From Anaerolineae bacterium (lineage in GTDB: Bacteria; Chloroflexota; Anaerolineae; JAFGEY01), in NCBI GenBank assembly GCA_016929205.1, contig JAFGJF010000628.1, forward strand, positions 1-7,306: DNA of 7,306 nucleotides, read 5' to 3'. Each line of letters opens with the position of its first letter. Position 1 is the stretch's first letter. Below, one piece after another: positions 1 through 6,423 of the stretch. The translations under genes and the position numbers were made by a program. The notes beneath the pieces were generated by a model. That model ran no database searches and was not told where the DNA came from. It saw only the letters and a list, made by a program, of their open reading frames with translations.

Positions 1-93
1 TTCGAAGGGACGGATGAGGCTAAAATGGCCAGGTTCCGCGAGATACGCGACGAGATCGCGTCGCGCGTCTGGGCGTGGATCGCTCAGGTGTGA
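1..93 (+). CDS. C-terminal end of a low-molecular-weight phosphatase / arsenate reductase-like protein (5' truncated by window)
   Basis: The frame is open from base 1 and ends at TGA 91-93, giving 30 residues that begin FEGTDEAKMARF and end WAWIAQV. The pattern 'EGT-[DE]-E-x-K-x-x-x-FRxxRDEIxxRV' is the usual last helix of thioredoxin-coupled ArsC and related LMW protein-tyrosine-phosphatase-fold proteins. Full-length members reduce arsenate to arsenite in the cytoplasm with an N-terminal CX5R loop, which lies outside this window, so activity cannot be judged. It is co-directional with the next two genes, but the 50-bp gap contains a small inverted repeat, so cotranscription is uncertain. The assignment rests on a short C-terminal signature; another LMW-phosphatase-fold protein is possible. 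Confidence 0.55.
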   Translation, partial: FEGTDEAKMARFREIRDEIASRVWAWIAQV

Positions 94-101
94 TCATTTT
101 C

Positions 102-117
102 CGGACATGATTGTCCG
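102..117. promoter_or_regulatory. small inverted repeat between the phosphatase-like gene and the next CDS
   Basis: CGGACA (102-107) and TGTCCG (112-117) are perfect 6-bp arms around a 4-nt loop TGAT. No T-run follows on either strand, so an intrinsic terminator is not supported. It could be an operator or an mRNA hairpin just ahead of the ribosome binding site of the 144-476 gene, or it could be chance. Confidence 0.25.
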
Positions 118-143
118 TGACAAATCGGAGGGGGAGAGCTGCA

Positions 144-476
144 ATGCAAACCAACGACATCCCAATCTGGCCCAACGCAACCATCCAGTTCTCTTCCTCC
201 GACTTGTTCAGGTACACTGTAGCTAGTGGTCCGGCTATTGGTCAGATCATCGACTTTTACCAGGACGAGATGCTCAAGCAGGGTTGGGTAGCCGAGTATG
301 AGCCGCTTCAACGCGCAAATCAGGCCGTACTGGGCTTTCAAAAGGCAGGGCGTTCGGTGACGATCATCGTTGAACAGGTACAACCTGACCGGGCGCGGGT
401 GATGGTGCGTGTTTCAACGTTTTCTGCAGTTTCATCTACTCAGGGTATGATCTACAACATGGGTTCGTCCCTGTAA
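144..476 (+). CDS. small conserved-type protein of unknown function
   Basis: This encodes 110 aa. I chose ATG 144 because the purine-rich GGAGGGGGAGA at 127-137 sits at proper Shine-Dalgarno spacing. An in-frame TTG at 111 would add 11 unlikely residues and lies inside the inverted repeat at 102-117. There is no signal peptide and no membrane segment. Residues 6-16 read IPIWPNATIQF, 31-48 read AIGQIIDFYQDEMLKQGW, and 61-92 form a beta-rich stretch (AVLGFQKAGRSVTIIV...RVMVRV). The layout 'P-x-[YW]-P-x-A ... FYxxEMxxxGW ... Kxxxxxxxx[IV]' resembles small proteins or domains common in Chloroflexota whose function is unknown. The gene lies 42 bp upstream of the DUF6585-like gene and probably shares its transcript. 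I do not assign a function. Confidence 0.75.
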   Translation: MQTNDIPIWPNATIQFSSSDLFRYTVASGPAIGQIIDFYQDEMLKQGWVAEYEPLQRANQAVLGFQKAGRSVTIIVEQVQPDRARVMVRVSTFSAVSSTQGMIYNMGSSL

Positions 477-518
477 CGCCTGGCTCGATAAAAACTGGGA
501 TAGGATGAGTGTGTCCTG

Positions 519-1307
519 ATGATCCAGGATTTGCCAAACGAGTTCAATATGGATGGCTTGAGCCGCCCCATCGCCGAACACACAGTCGGAGGTAAGTTCA
601 GCAGCATTGTTGGTGTGTTGGCCCTGTTCCTTGTCGGAGCCCTGATTTTCGGGCTCTCGATCGCGTCGCTCCAAGGCACCCTCGATCCAGTGTGGGTAGA
701 CTATGGCACTGGGGGGCTGGTACTGTTGGTTTTGGCATCTGGTGTGTCCTGGTGGCTCAACCGCCGGGCACGTTTTCTTGTTTTTCCCGAAGGATTGGTC
801 CATCTTGCAGGAAGAAAAATCGATGTTTACCGGTGGGAGATGGTTGAATCTGTGAGACAGCAGCACAAATTGGCTACCAACGGCCGGATGCGACATCGGT
901 ATACCATTCGGCGAAAGGATGGGAAATCCATCGTCCTGACCGACCGTGTTCCTTTTGTCGATGCGTTGATCGCCGAGCTGGAACAGGGCCGGCTTGAATA
1001 CGAGCTGCCGTCGCTGCTACGAGCGTATCGGGCTGGCGGCACGCTGATCTTTGGTGCGCTGCGGCTCGACTCTAGCGGGCTGCGCCACGGCCAAATGGCG
1101 ATTCCGGTACGCGAAATCGACGGGGTGAGGATCACCTGGGGACACAGAGGCGGGGCTTTTGAAGTCAAGCGCCAGGGGCACTGGCAGCCGCTGCCCGAGG
1201 TTAACGTGGAAAACGCGCCCAACCTCAGCTTGTTGGTTGCCTTGCTCGACAAGCTCGCTGTCCAGGATGGGCGTGATATGGCGCAAACTGGACTGGGCGA
1301 CCGCTAG
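519..1307 (+). CDS. DUF6585-like membrane protein with two PH-like halves
   Basis: This encodes 262 aa starting at ATG 519. The ribosome binding site is weak: AGGATGAG at 502-509 is slightly far away. Two hydrophobic helices (about 28-50 and 63-80) are followed by a soluble part. Its first half (about 84-165) reads 'FLVFPEGLVHLAGRKIDVYR-W-E-x-V-x-SV', then a strand pair with YTIRRKDGKSIVL. Its second half begins at 166 with LLRAYRAGGTLIFGALRLDSSGLR and ends with an 'NVENAPNLSLLVALLDKL' helix near 229-246. This order (RW-E-V-SV, RxGxxxxFGxLxLDxxGLR, W-x-x-[VL]-[PE]-V, NxxxLxxLxD) is what I associate with DUF6585 proteins, which are bacterial PH-like proteins of unknown role. The soluble part is probably cytoplasmic. 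It ends 34 bp before the stop of the convergent XpaC-like gene. Confidence 0.75.
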   Translation: MIQDLPNEFNMDGLSRPIAEHTVGGKFSSIVGVLALFLVGALIFGLSIASLQGTLDPVWVDYGTGGLVLLVLASGVSWWLNRRARFLVFPEGLVHLAGRKIDVYRWEMVESVRQQHKLATNGRMRHRYTIRRKDGKSIVLTDRVPFVDALIAELEQGRLEYELPSLLRAYRAGGTLIFGALRLDSSGLRHGQMAIPVREIDGVRITWGHRGGAFEVKRQGHWQPLPEVNVENAPNLSLLVALLDKLAVQDGRDMAQTGLGDR

Positions 1308-1341
1308 AGCACGGATTGGGTCTGTTACCGTCATTGCCTTT

Positions 1342-1968
1342 TCAGCCACCATTCTCAAACCACAAGTCCGTTTTCTTGAACTTGGATTCCAAAAAGCGCC
1401 CGTGGGCCATCAGCTTTTGTGAATCGTTTTTGTAAAAGTCCTCGGCGATCTCTTTCATCTGTTGATCCAACAGATCCAGTTGTTCGCTCAACAGCTGTTT
1501 AGCTGTCTTGCCGTCTCGGACCGGGTGCAAATTACGGAACGCCGGCGGCAAGTTGAGATAGTTACCCAGTGTTTCCGGCAAATAGTCCAATGCCGTCTGG
1601 CGGATGGTAAAGATCTCGTAATCGCTGCTGTTGACGTCGACGATGCCGGGCAGGATTTCCAGGATCGAGTCTTTGATACTGACCACCTTGGCCAGGATCT
1701 CGTTGGGCACTTTTTTGCGGATCGAGCGCACCAACTGCTCCAGCTCCTCGCGGATTTCCTCGGCGCTGAGTTGGTTGCGCAAGTGCAGGTCATAGGCTGG
1801 ATTCCTGGGTGTCGCCAGGACGCCGATGCCGTACAAGCCGATCACGATCAGAAACCAAAAGCGATCAATGATCCCGGTGAAAAAGAGCAGCAGACCCAAG
1901 ATACCGAGCATCGCGCCCACGATATTGGGTGTGCCGTACAGATAAAGCAGGAAACGTGGTCTTTTCAT
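1342..1968 (-). CDS. XpaC-like two-helix membrane protein, last gene of the TelA operon
   Basis: This encodes 208 aa from ATG 1968, one base after the TAG of the VWA gene, which suggests translational coupling. Two hydrophobic segments (about 14-33 and 35-52) form an N-terminal hairpin. Residues 66-208 are helical and charged, presumably on the cytoplasmic side, with IRQTALDYLPETLGNYLNLP at 122-141 and a final helix pair (about 154-198) ending FLESKFKK. The 'DYLPxTLxxYxxL ... LxxLDxQMxxIxxDFYxND' layout matches the C-terminal half of XpaC / '5-bromo-4-chloroindolyl phosphate hydrolysis' family proteins, which are often encoded next to TelA. The family name comes from a historical phenotype and does not establish phosphatase activity; no catalytic motif is visible. 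Its place beside TelA supports a role as that protein's membrane partner. Confidence 0.65.
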   Translation of the reverse strand: MKRPRFLLYLYGTPNIVGAMLGILGLLLFFTGIIDRFWFLIVIGLYGIGVLATPRNPAYDLHLRNQLSAEEIREELEQLVRSIRKKVPNEILAKVVSIKDSILEILPGIVDVNSSDYEIFTIRQTALDYLPETLGNYLNLPPAFRNLHPVRDGKTAKQLLSEQLDLLDQQMKEIAEDFYKNDSQKLMAHGRFLESKFKKTDLWFENGG

Positions 1969-1969
1969 C

Positions 1970-3556
1970 CTATTGGTAGCCTCGAATCTGTTTGAAAATC
2001 AAGCTCAATGACTCGGACTTGGCATCAAACATCCGCCCGCCGGTCTCGTTGGCAATGGTCTCCATAGCCGATTTTTCCGCCTGACCGAACAGGATAGTAA
2101 AGGTCTTGATCTGTTTGGCGTTCTCGCCCAGCGAGCGGTAATAGCTCACAAACTCGTGCTGTGATATGCCGTCTGTGTTCTTGCCGTCGCTCATCAGCAC
2201 GATCGAATAATAACGGTCCGGATCCTGCTGCTGGGCCTGTAGCACCAGTTCATAGGCGCGTCTCAGCGCATCAAAGATCGCCGTTCCGCCGTTGGCGTCC
2301 AGGCCGTTCACATAGCTCCTGACCTCCAGCAGGGTGCTCTGGTCGTCAATGCCGATCTCGAAATTGCGGACCTCTTGTACCGAATTGCTAAAGGGCAGCA
2401 TGGTCACCCGCTCGCGGTTTCTGAACCGGGCAAACTGACCGGTCAAACTGGTATCTGCGCCGGTCAGGTTGTCCAACGCGGTTTTGAGATCGCGTATCCC
2501 GTCGCCGGACATCGAGCCGCTCGTATCGAGCACGAAAAAGGCGTGCGCCGGGATGCGCTGCTCGTCCAGGTAGGAGAAGAGCAGTTGGTCGATCACCTCG
2601 ATGCTGTTCGGGAAGGGCAGTTCGATCAAGAGCTGGCTGGAAAAATCACTGCTCAGTGGCACTTGCGGGATGACGGGACGGCGCAGGGTCTGTTCCATGA
2701 TCGTCTTTTGAAAGTCCGGCGAGCGCAGAAAGGCCACCAGCTTGTCGTATGCCTCTCGTTTGTCCTTGTTGATCAGCATCAGTGGGTAATCAGCGGTGAT
2801 GATTCCTTCCTTGGGGTAGATCAGGACCAGTTTTTCCTTGAGCTCGCCACTCTTGTTCATACCCAGCAACACCGATTCATAATTGATCAGCCCGTCCAGG
2901 CGATCCTGCTCGCGGACATATGATTCGGCCAGCCAGCCGGAACTGCCGGAGGTGAGGGCCTGGCCCTTAAAGAATGCTTTCAGGTCGGGGCTAACGGCTG
3001 CAATGTCTTCCGCCTTGAGCGCGTCGGCGCTGCCTGTCAGTGCCGATGCCACGCCGACCAGGGTGGTGAAGCCGGTGTTGGAGGAGGTCGGATTGGTCAT
3101 GCCATAGCGCAGTTCGCCGCTGCTGGCCTTGGTCACCACGTCGCGCCAGGTGAGATCCGGGTTGTTTACCCAACCCCAGCTTTGCGCTTTGCTCTCCTTG
3201 ACGCCCAGGATGACCGGTGAAAGCATGATTTTTTCTTGAGCTGAGATCCGCCCACTTGCGTCCTGCAAGAGGGTGAGGTACTTGGCGTGCGAAAACCAGG
3301 CCAGGTCATAGTCTTCCCCGGCGATGAGTTTTTCCGCCCCGTCCAGCGTGCCGATATAGTTCATCTCGAGGGTGATGCCCGTCGCTTTGCGAATCTGGTC
3401 GAACAACGGCTCCAAGTCTTTGAGTTCGGACCCGGCGAGCACTGTGATTTTGTTTCCTCCGGGCAAGAGGCCACATCCCAGCAAAACGAAAGAAACGATC
3501 ACGGTCAGCGCCAGGGTGATCAGCCATTTGTTTTGCGTTCGCATCATACCTCCCAT
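1970..3556 (-). CDS. lipoprotein: solute-binding domain fused to a von Willebrand factor A domain
   Basis: This encodes up to 528 aa. Residues 6-28 form a lipoprotein signal (hydrophobic core, then LLGC with C28 as the lipidated residue), so the protein is exported and membrane-tethered. Residues about 36-325 resemble a type II periplasmic binding protein (ITVLAGSELKDLEPLFDQ at the start; YGMTNPTSSNTGFTTL at 151-166). Residues about 338-525 are a VWA domain with an intact MIDAS: DTSGSMS at 344-350, Thr425 in GGTAIF, Asp457 in MSDGKNTDG. It should bind a divalent cation and a protein ligand. ATG 3556 directly follows the telA TAG. A GGAGGT inside the coding start (3548-3553) could instead serve ATG 3544, giving 524 aa; the signal peptide survives either way. 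No transporter genes are adjacent, so binding here is more likely sensory or structural than for uptake. Confidence 0.85.
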   Translation of the reverse strand: MGGMMRTQNKWLITLALTVIVSFVLLGCGLLPGGNKITVLAGSELKDLEPLFDQIRKATGITLEMNYIGTLDGAEKLIAGEDYDLAWFSHAKYLTLLQDASGRISAQEKIMLSPVILGVKESKAQSWGWVNNPDLTWRDVVTKASSGELRYGMTNPTSSNTGFTTLVGVASALTGSADALKAEDIAAVSPDLKAFFKGQALTSGSSGWLAESYVREQDRLDGLINYESVLLGMNKSGELKEKLVLIYPKEGIITADYPLMLINKDKREAYDKLVAFLRSPDFQKTIMEQTLRRPVIPQVPLSSDFSSQLLIELPFPNSIEVIDQLLFSYLDEQRIPAHAFFVLDTSGSMSGDGIRDLKTALDNLTGADTSLTGQFARFRNRERVTMLPFSNSVQEVRNFEIGIDDQSTLLEVRSYVNGLDANGGTAIFDALRRAYELVLQAQQQDPDRYYSIVLMSDGKNTDGISQHEFVSYYRSLGENAKQIKTFTILFGQAEKSAMETIANETGGRMFDAKSESLSLIFKQIRGYQ

Positions 3557-4786
3557 CTAGATATTCACTACGCCGTCGTCGTCTGCACCCGAGGAGAGCA
3601 GATCGATGTCCGCCGTGGCACTGGCCAACTCTTGATTTCGCACCCGATCCAGATAGGACTGCGCCCTGTCGACCTCGGAGGAGAGCGTTTGGACGGTCTG
3701 CTGCATCGTATCCAGTGCCTCGACCTTGTAATTGGCAATCATGTCCATCGTCTCATAGATGTTGCTAAAAGCGGCCTGGAGTTGTTCCATGTTGACTGTC
3801 GCGACGGTCGCTTCGCGGTGGATGTCGGCGGTCTGCTGCTTGAGCAGCACCGAGGTCGACTCGATCAGGTTGCTGGTCGTGGTGCGCAAGGCGGTGATCT
3901 GGTCGAGCACCAGTTTCTGGTTGGCCAGCGCTTGCGCGACCATCACCGCGGTGCGCAGCGCCGAGACCGTCGTCGTCGTCGCCCGGTCCACACCCTTGAT
4001 CAGTTCGAGGTTGTTTTTGCGGATCATGTCCAGGGCCAGATAGCCCTGAATGTTGACTGCGAGCTGGGTCAGCAAATCTTGCACCTTTTGGCGCACGTAA
4101 AAGAGCATCTCTTCCTTGATGATCCGCGCTTTTTCCGGATCCCGCGCCTCGATTTCGACCACGTGCGTTTCGAGGCTGGCATCGATCTGCTTGCCGACGT
4201 AAACGTACTGCTGCAGCTGCTCCATAAGCTGCCACATATTGGCCTTTTCCTGCTCGATCACGGCGTTGTCTTTGCGCAGTTCGTCCTGGCTCTTGTTCAG
4301 GTTATTTATGATTGCGTTGATGTGGGCCTGGGAAGACTGGTATTTCATAAAATAGTTGCGCAGGCGGTTGCCAAAGGGAATGAGGCCCAGGATCTTGCGC
4401 GGCGACAGCAGGTCGCCCTGACTGGCCGGGTCCAGGTCCTCGACCGTAGTCCGCAGTTCAACCAGCGATCGCGAGACCGACGAGCTCTCGTCAAACATTC
4501 CGCTTTCCATCGCTTTGACCGGTCGTTCCAGCATGCGGTTCGAGACACTGGCCGAAGCGCGGATCTCTTTGGTGCCCAGGTTGTGGATCGCGGCGATACG
4601 ATCCTCGAACGGCTGGCTGTGGACGTCGGCCTTGACGATGATGCTCACAAACTCTTGTGCCTTGTCATCCAGTTTTTGCAGCGTGGTCGGTTGCAGCTTG
4701 ACCATACCATCGGCTTGCTCTTGTTCGACGACGGCGACCGGTTCGGGCGGCGTCAGGGTTTCTGGGGGGAGTAGTTCAGGTGTCAT
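3557..4786 (-). CDS. telA: TelA-family toxic anion resistance protein
   Basis: This encodes 409 aa. I chose ATG 4786 because AAAGGA lies 8 nt upstream and the start falls 13 nt after the previous stop. A TTG at 4816 would add 10 residues overlapping the upstream gene without a better ribosome binding site. The protein is soluble and strongly helical. Landmarks are LIPFGNRLRNYFMKYQ (about 135-150), coiled-coil-prone helices (about 155-200), YVGKQIDASLE (about 195-205), and the highly typical block from QDLLTQLAVNIQGYLALD (about 236-253) through NNLELIKGVDRATTTTVSALRT to the VLDQITALRTTTSNLIE helix (about 293-310). Length and motifs fit full-length TelA/KlaA. Family members are linked to tellurite and other toxic-anion tolerance and to envelope stress, but the biochemical activity is not established. 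It is presumably cytoplasmic and probably partners the XpaC-like protein. Confidence 0.92.
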   Translation of the reverse strand: MTPELLPPETLTPPEPVAVVEQEQADGMVKLQPTTLQKLDDKAQEFVSIIVKADVHSQPFEDRIAAIHNLGTKEIRASASVSNRMLERPVKAMESGMFDESSSVSRSLVELRTTVEDLDPASQGDLLSPRKILGLIPFGNRLRNYFMKYQSSQAHINAIINNLNKSQDELRKDNAVIEQEKANMWQLMEQLQQYVYVGKQIDASLETHVVEIEARDPEKARIIKEEMLFYVRQKVQDLLTQLAVNIQGYLALDMIRKNNLELIKGVDRATTTTVSALRTAVMVAQALANQKLVLDQITALRTTTSNLIESTSVLLKQQTADIHREATVATVNMEQLQAAFSNIYETMDMIANYKVEALDTMQQTVQTLSSEVDRAQSYLDRVRNQELASATADIDLLSSGADDDGVVNI

Positions 4787-4799
4787 CGGTTCAATCCTT

Positions 4800-5918
4800 T
4801 CAATCAAGTGATTCAAATTGAATGATCATCGATTCCAATATGGTATAGGTGGGTGGATCGATAACGCTAACGATGCTGTCCGGCATTGCCAGTTTGTGTT
4901 GGCCTGTAAATTCTCGAAAGTAGGTCATGTTGTTGTTGCGAAAGCCGTATTCGATCTCCAGGCGCTGCAGTTCGGTGGCTACTGCCTGCAGCTTGGGCTC
5001 GTTTTGCAGTTCGGGGTCGTTTCGCAGCAGTTTGCCAAGCCGCTCGCCTCCCTCGCTCAAAGAAACAATAATGTGCTTGGAAAAGATGGTGGGGACGGGA
5101 TACATCAACACCATCTCGTCGCGGATGATGCCTTCGGCGGCGGCAGCGATATACTGCGCCTCATAGATTATGGCCAGCGGCGACTGGCCCATACCCATCA
5201 CGGCATAGTTTTCCAGGATAACTTTGGTCGACTTTTCCCTGTACCCCTCAAACAGGGGCGTGAGGAGGGGCATAATCTGGTCGATTTCGCTTTCGCTTTG
5301 CACGATGCGACTGCCGTTGGCCACAAAGCTGGCTAATGAAAGGTACATCGCTGCCGAATTGGAGGTGCGTACGTCTGTCGAGGTGATCAGCACGCTTTTG
5401 TTGACCGGGTAGGCGGCGTTATTCTCGAGATCGACCCAGCGCTTGCCGCTGGCAACCAGCTCCATAAAGCGTTCCATGTCCAACGTATAGTATCCGCCCT
5501 GGTCTTGGGCGACGCCGTTGGCCTCGAGCAGTTGGGCGATCGATTGCCACGAGGCGATGGCCATAGGCGTAAAAAACGCGTCGTAGGAATGGCTGCCCTG
5601 GTAATCGGTACGTATCTTTTCTGCTGCCGGCACGCCGGATGGAAAGGCAAAATCGTATTCGTTGAGGTTGTATTGGGTAGCGATCTCACGAGAACCGGCT
5701 TTTTCTACGTGTACCTCCAGGCCGCCATCGCGCAAGGCTTTGATCACGCGCGGATCCTGGAAAAAGTCCTCTTTTTCCGAGCCGATCAGACCACGCACGA
5801 CGATCACTCGCCGGGATGAGAACTGCTCGCGGGCCGAGAAATAGATGGCTATCCCTACGCCCAGGACGAGGATGACGAGCAAAATAGGGCCAAGAATACG
5901 TTTTACAGACGGACTCAT
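4800..5918 (-). CDS. membrane-anchored solute-binding-like protein, first gene of the TelA operon
   Basis: This encodes 372 aa from ATG 5918, with an excellent AGGAG 7 nt upstream. One hydrophobic helix (about 9-27) without a lipobox cysteine makes it a signal-anchored protein facing outward. The rest resembles a type II periplasmic binding protein: RRVIVVRGLIGSEKEDFF (36-53), DGGLEVHVEKAGSREIATQY (64-83), then YDFAFPSG (88-95), and TSTDVRTSNSAAMYLSLASF (179-198), where the S-N-S-A stretch is typical of a ligand-contact loop. A second domain follows, with GMGQSPLAIIYEAQYIA (242-258) and MVLMYPVPTIFSKHIIV (269-285). The gene next door encodes a lipoprotein with a similar binding domain, so two exported binding modules head one operon with no permease or ATPase. 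The ligand is unknown. Confidence 0.8.
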   Translation of the reverse strand: MSPSVKRILGPILLVILVLGVGIAIYFSAREQFSSRRVIVVRGLIGSEKEDFFQDPRVIKALRDGGLEVHVEKAGSREIATQYNLNEYDFAFPSGVPAAEKIRTDYQGSHSYDAFFTPMAIASWQSIAQLLEANGVAQDQGGYYTLDMERFMELVASGKRWVDLENNAAYPVNKSVLITSTDVRTSNSAAMYLSLASFVANGSRIVQSESEIDQIMPLLTPLFEGYREKSTKVILENYAVMGMGQSPLAIIYEAQYIAAAAEGIIRDEMVLMYPVPTIFSKHIIVSLSEGGERLGKLLRNDPELQNEPKLQAVATELQRLEIEYGFRNNNMTYFREFTGQHKLAMPDSIVSVIDPPTYTILESMIIQFESLD

Positions 5919-5974
5919 GTCGCAACTCCTAATCGATTTCGCACTTGTAGTCGCCTAGATGGTAACACACAAAG
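5919..5974 (-). promoter_or_regulatory. leader of the TelA operon with a strong ribosome binding site
   Basis: AGGAG (complement of 5926-5930) provides a clear Shine-Dalgarno for the first operon gene. The untranslated stretch up to the mobile-element remnant is only about 56 bp. I could not find a convincing -35/-10 pair. The best reading is TTGTTA (in the element end, about 5977-5982 on the minus strand) with a 17-nt spacer and a poor TCTAGG, so the operon promoter may lie in or beyond the inserted element. Confidence 0.4.
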
Positions 5975-5994
5975 GTTAACAATTGATTAACAAC
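5975..5994 (+). repeat. left terminal inverted repeat of the IS5-like remnant
   Basis: GTTAACAATTGATTAACAAC pairs with 6180-6199 in inverted orientation at 16 of 20 positions. It contains two TTAAC motifs 11 bp apart. Confidence 0.55.
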
Positions 5995-6009
5995 CTGTTA
6001 GCAACAGGT
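5993..6009. repeat. perfect hairpin just inside the left element end
   Basis: ACCTGTT (5993-5999) and AACAGGT (6003-6009) are perfect 7-bp arms around AGC. It overlaps the inner edge of the left terminal repeat and immediately precedes the transposase N-terminus. It could be a transposase or repressor site, or an mRNA hairpin controlling transposase translation. Confidence 0.5.
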
Positions 6010-6012
6010 AAA

Positions 6013-6069
6013 CGCCATGAACTAACTCGCGAACAATGGGAACGGTTTGAGCGCTTGCTCCCAAACGAA
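6013..6069 (+). pseudogene. N-terminal fragment of an IS5-family transposase
   Basis: The frame read from TTG 5983 gives RHELTREQWERFERLLPNE at 6013-6069. This matches the typical N-terminal signature of IS5/IS4-superfamily transposases ('R-[HY]-ELTxxQWExxxxLLP'). After LLPNE the frame shows none of the expected motifs (for example the GRP...W-LRTGxPWRDLP segment) and the catalytic DDE residues are absent, so it cannot encode a working enzyme. The open frame runs on to TAA 6196-6198 inside the right end. Confidence 0.65.
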
Positions 6070-6179
6070 AATCACTGGTCGTTCACCAAGGGACCGTTAT
6101 CCTCTGACTGGCGTTTGCAGACACACCCCCCGGTATGTGATTACAGGCCGCCATTTCGACTGTGCCAACTGAGAAAACA

Positions 6180-6199
6180 GCCGTTAATCAGTCGTTAAC
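6180..6199 (-). repeat. right terminal inverted repeat of the IS5-like remnant
   Basis: Read on the minus strand this is GTTAACGACTGATTAACGGC, the partner of 5975-5994. The MDR pseudogene frame begins immediately beyond it. Confidence 0.55.
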
Positions 6200-6245
6200 A
6201 ATAGTTGGCGTGCCGGTCATCTCGACACAACATTTGATACTTCGG

Positions 6246-6423
6246 GGAGCCAACAATTGCCGTCTCGTGTCTGCACTCGGGGCCACGCCGATCAACTACC
6301 GCACCGAAGACTTTTTGCGCGCGTATCCGCGACCTCACCGGCAGCGGGGTGGATGTTGTCTTTGACCCTATCGGCGGTGCAAGGCAGCTTTGGCGTTCGT
6401 ATCGCGCCCTGCGCAAAGGCGGG
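6246..6423 (+). pseudogene. frameshifted internal fragment of a zinc-type alcohol dehydrogenase / quinone oxidoreductase (MDR family)
   Basis: Two frames complete one family segment. The first (6246-6314) reads about GANNCRLVSALGATPINY then RTEDF. The second (from about 6316, continuing through GTG 6349) reads ARIRDLTGSGVDVVFDPIGG then RSYRALRKGG. Together they match the cofactor-binding domain of MDR enzymes ('LVxxLGAxPIDYRTEDF-x-ARIRxLTGxGVDVVFDPIGG...RSYRALRxGG'). Removing one T from the five-T run at 6312-6316 restores a single frame. The N-terminal GroES-like domain and the GxGGVG nucleotide loop are absent because the fragment starts beside the mobile-element end. The C-terminus is replaced at about 6424 by an unrelated membrane segment. 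It is clearly non-functional as an oxidoreductase. Confidence 0.7.

Larger units (their letters stand above)
5975..6199 (+). mobile_element. 225-bp MITE-like remnant of an IS5-type insertion sequence
   Basis: The two ends form 20-bp imperfect terminal inverted repeats: GTTAACAATTGATTAACAAC at 5975-5994 and, read on the minus strand, GTTAACGACTGATTAACGGC at 6199-6180. Sixteen of 20 positions match and all four differences are transitions, as expected for diverging copies. Starting 38 bp inside the left end is a recognisable transposase N-terminus (6013-6069). The rest of the transposase is missing, so this looks like an internally deleted, non-autonomous derivative. No clear flanking target duplication is visible, although both ends carry GTTAAC, so a TTAA-type duplication could be included in the repeats. 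It separates the TelA operon from the MDR fragment. Confidence 0.55.

Noticed and set aside
1308..1341. Possible bidirectional terminator between convergent genes
   Set aside because: I found no stable inverted repeat followed by a T-run on either strand in these 34 bases.
1462..1995. Open + strand frame of 177 codons
   Set aside because: It is antisense to the XpaC-like gene, with low-complexity Q/D-rich translation and no plausible start context.
2375..2923. Open + strand frame of 182 codons
   Set aside because: It is antisense to the VWA fusion gene, which has intact MIDAS and lipobox motifs on the other strand.
3287..4774. Long open + strand frame of 495 codons
   Set aside because: It lies antisense to telA and the VWA gene. 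Its translation is rich in R, H, Q and D with no recognisable domain, while the minus strand gives clear family motifs. It is a frame shadow of GC-rich coding DNA.
4787..4816. TTG 4816 as telA start
   Set aside because: It would overlap the upstream gene. ATG 4786 has AAAGGA at 8-nt spacing and directly follows the upstream stop.
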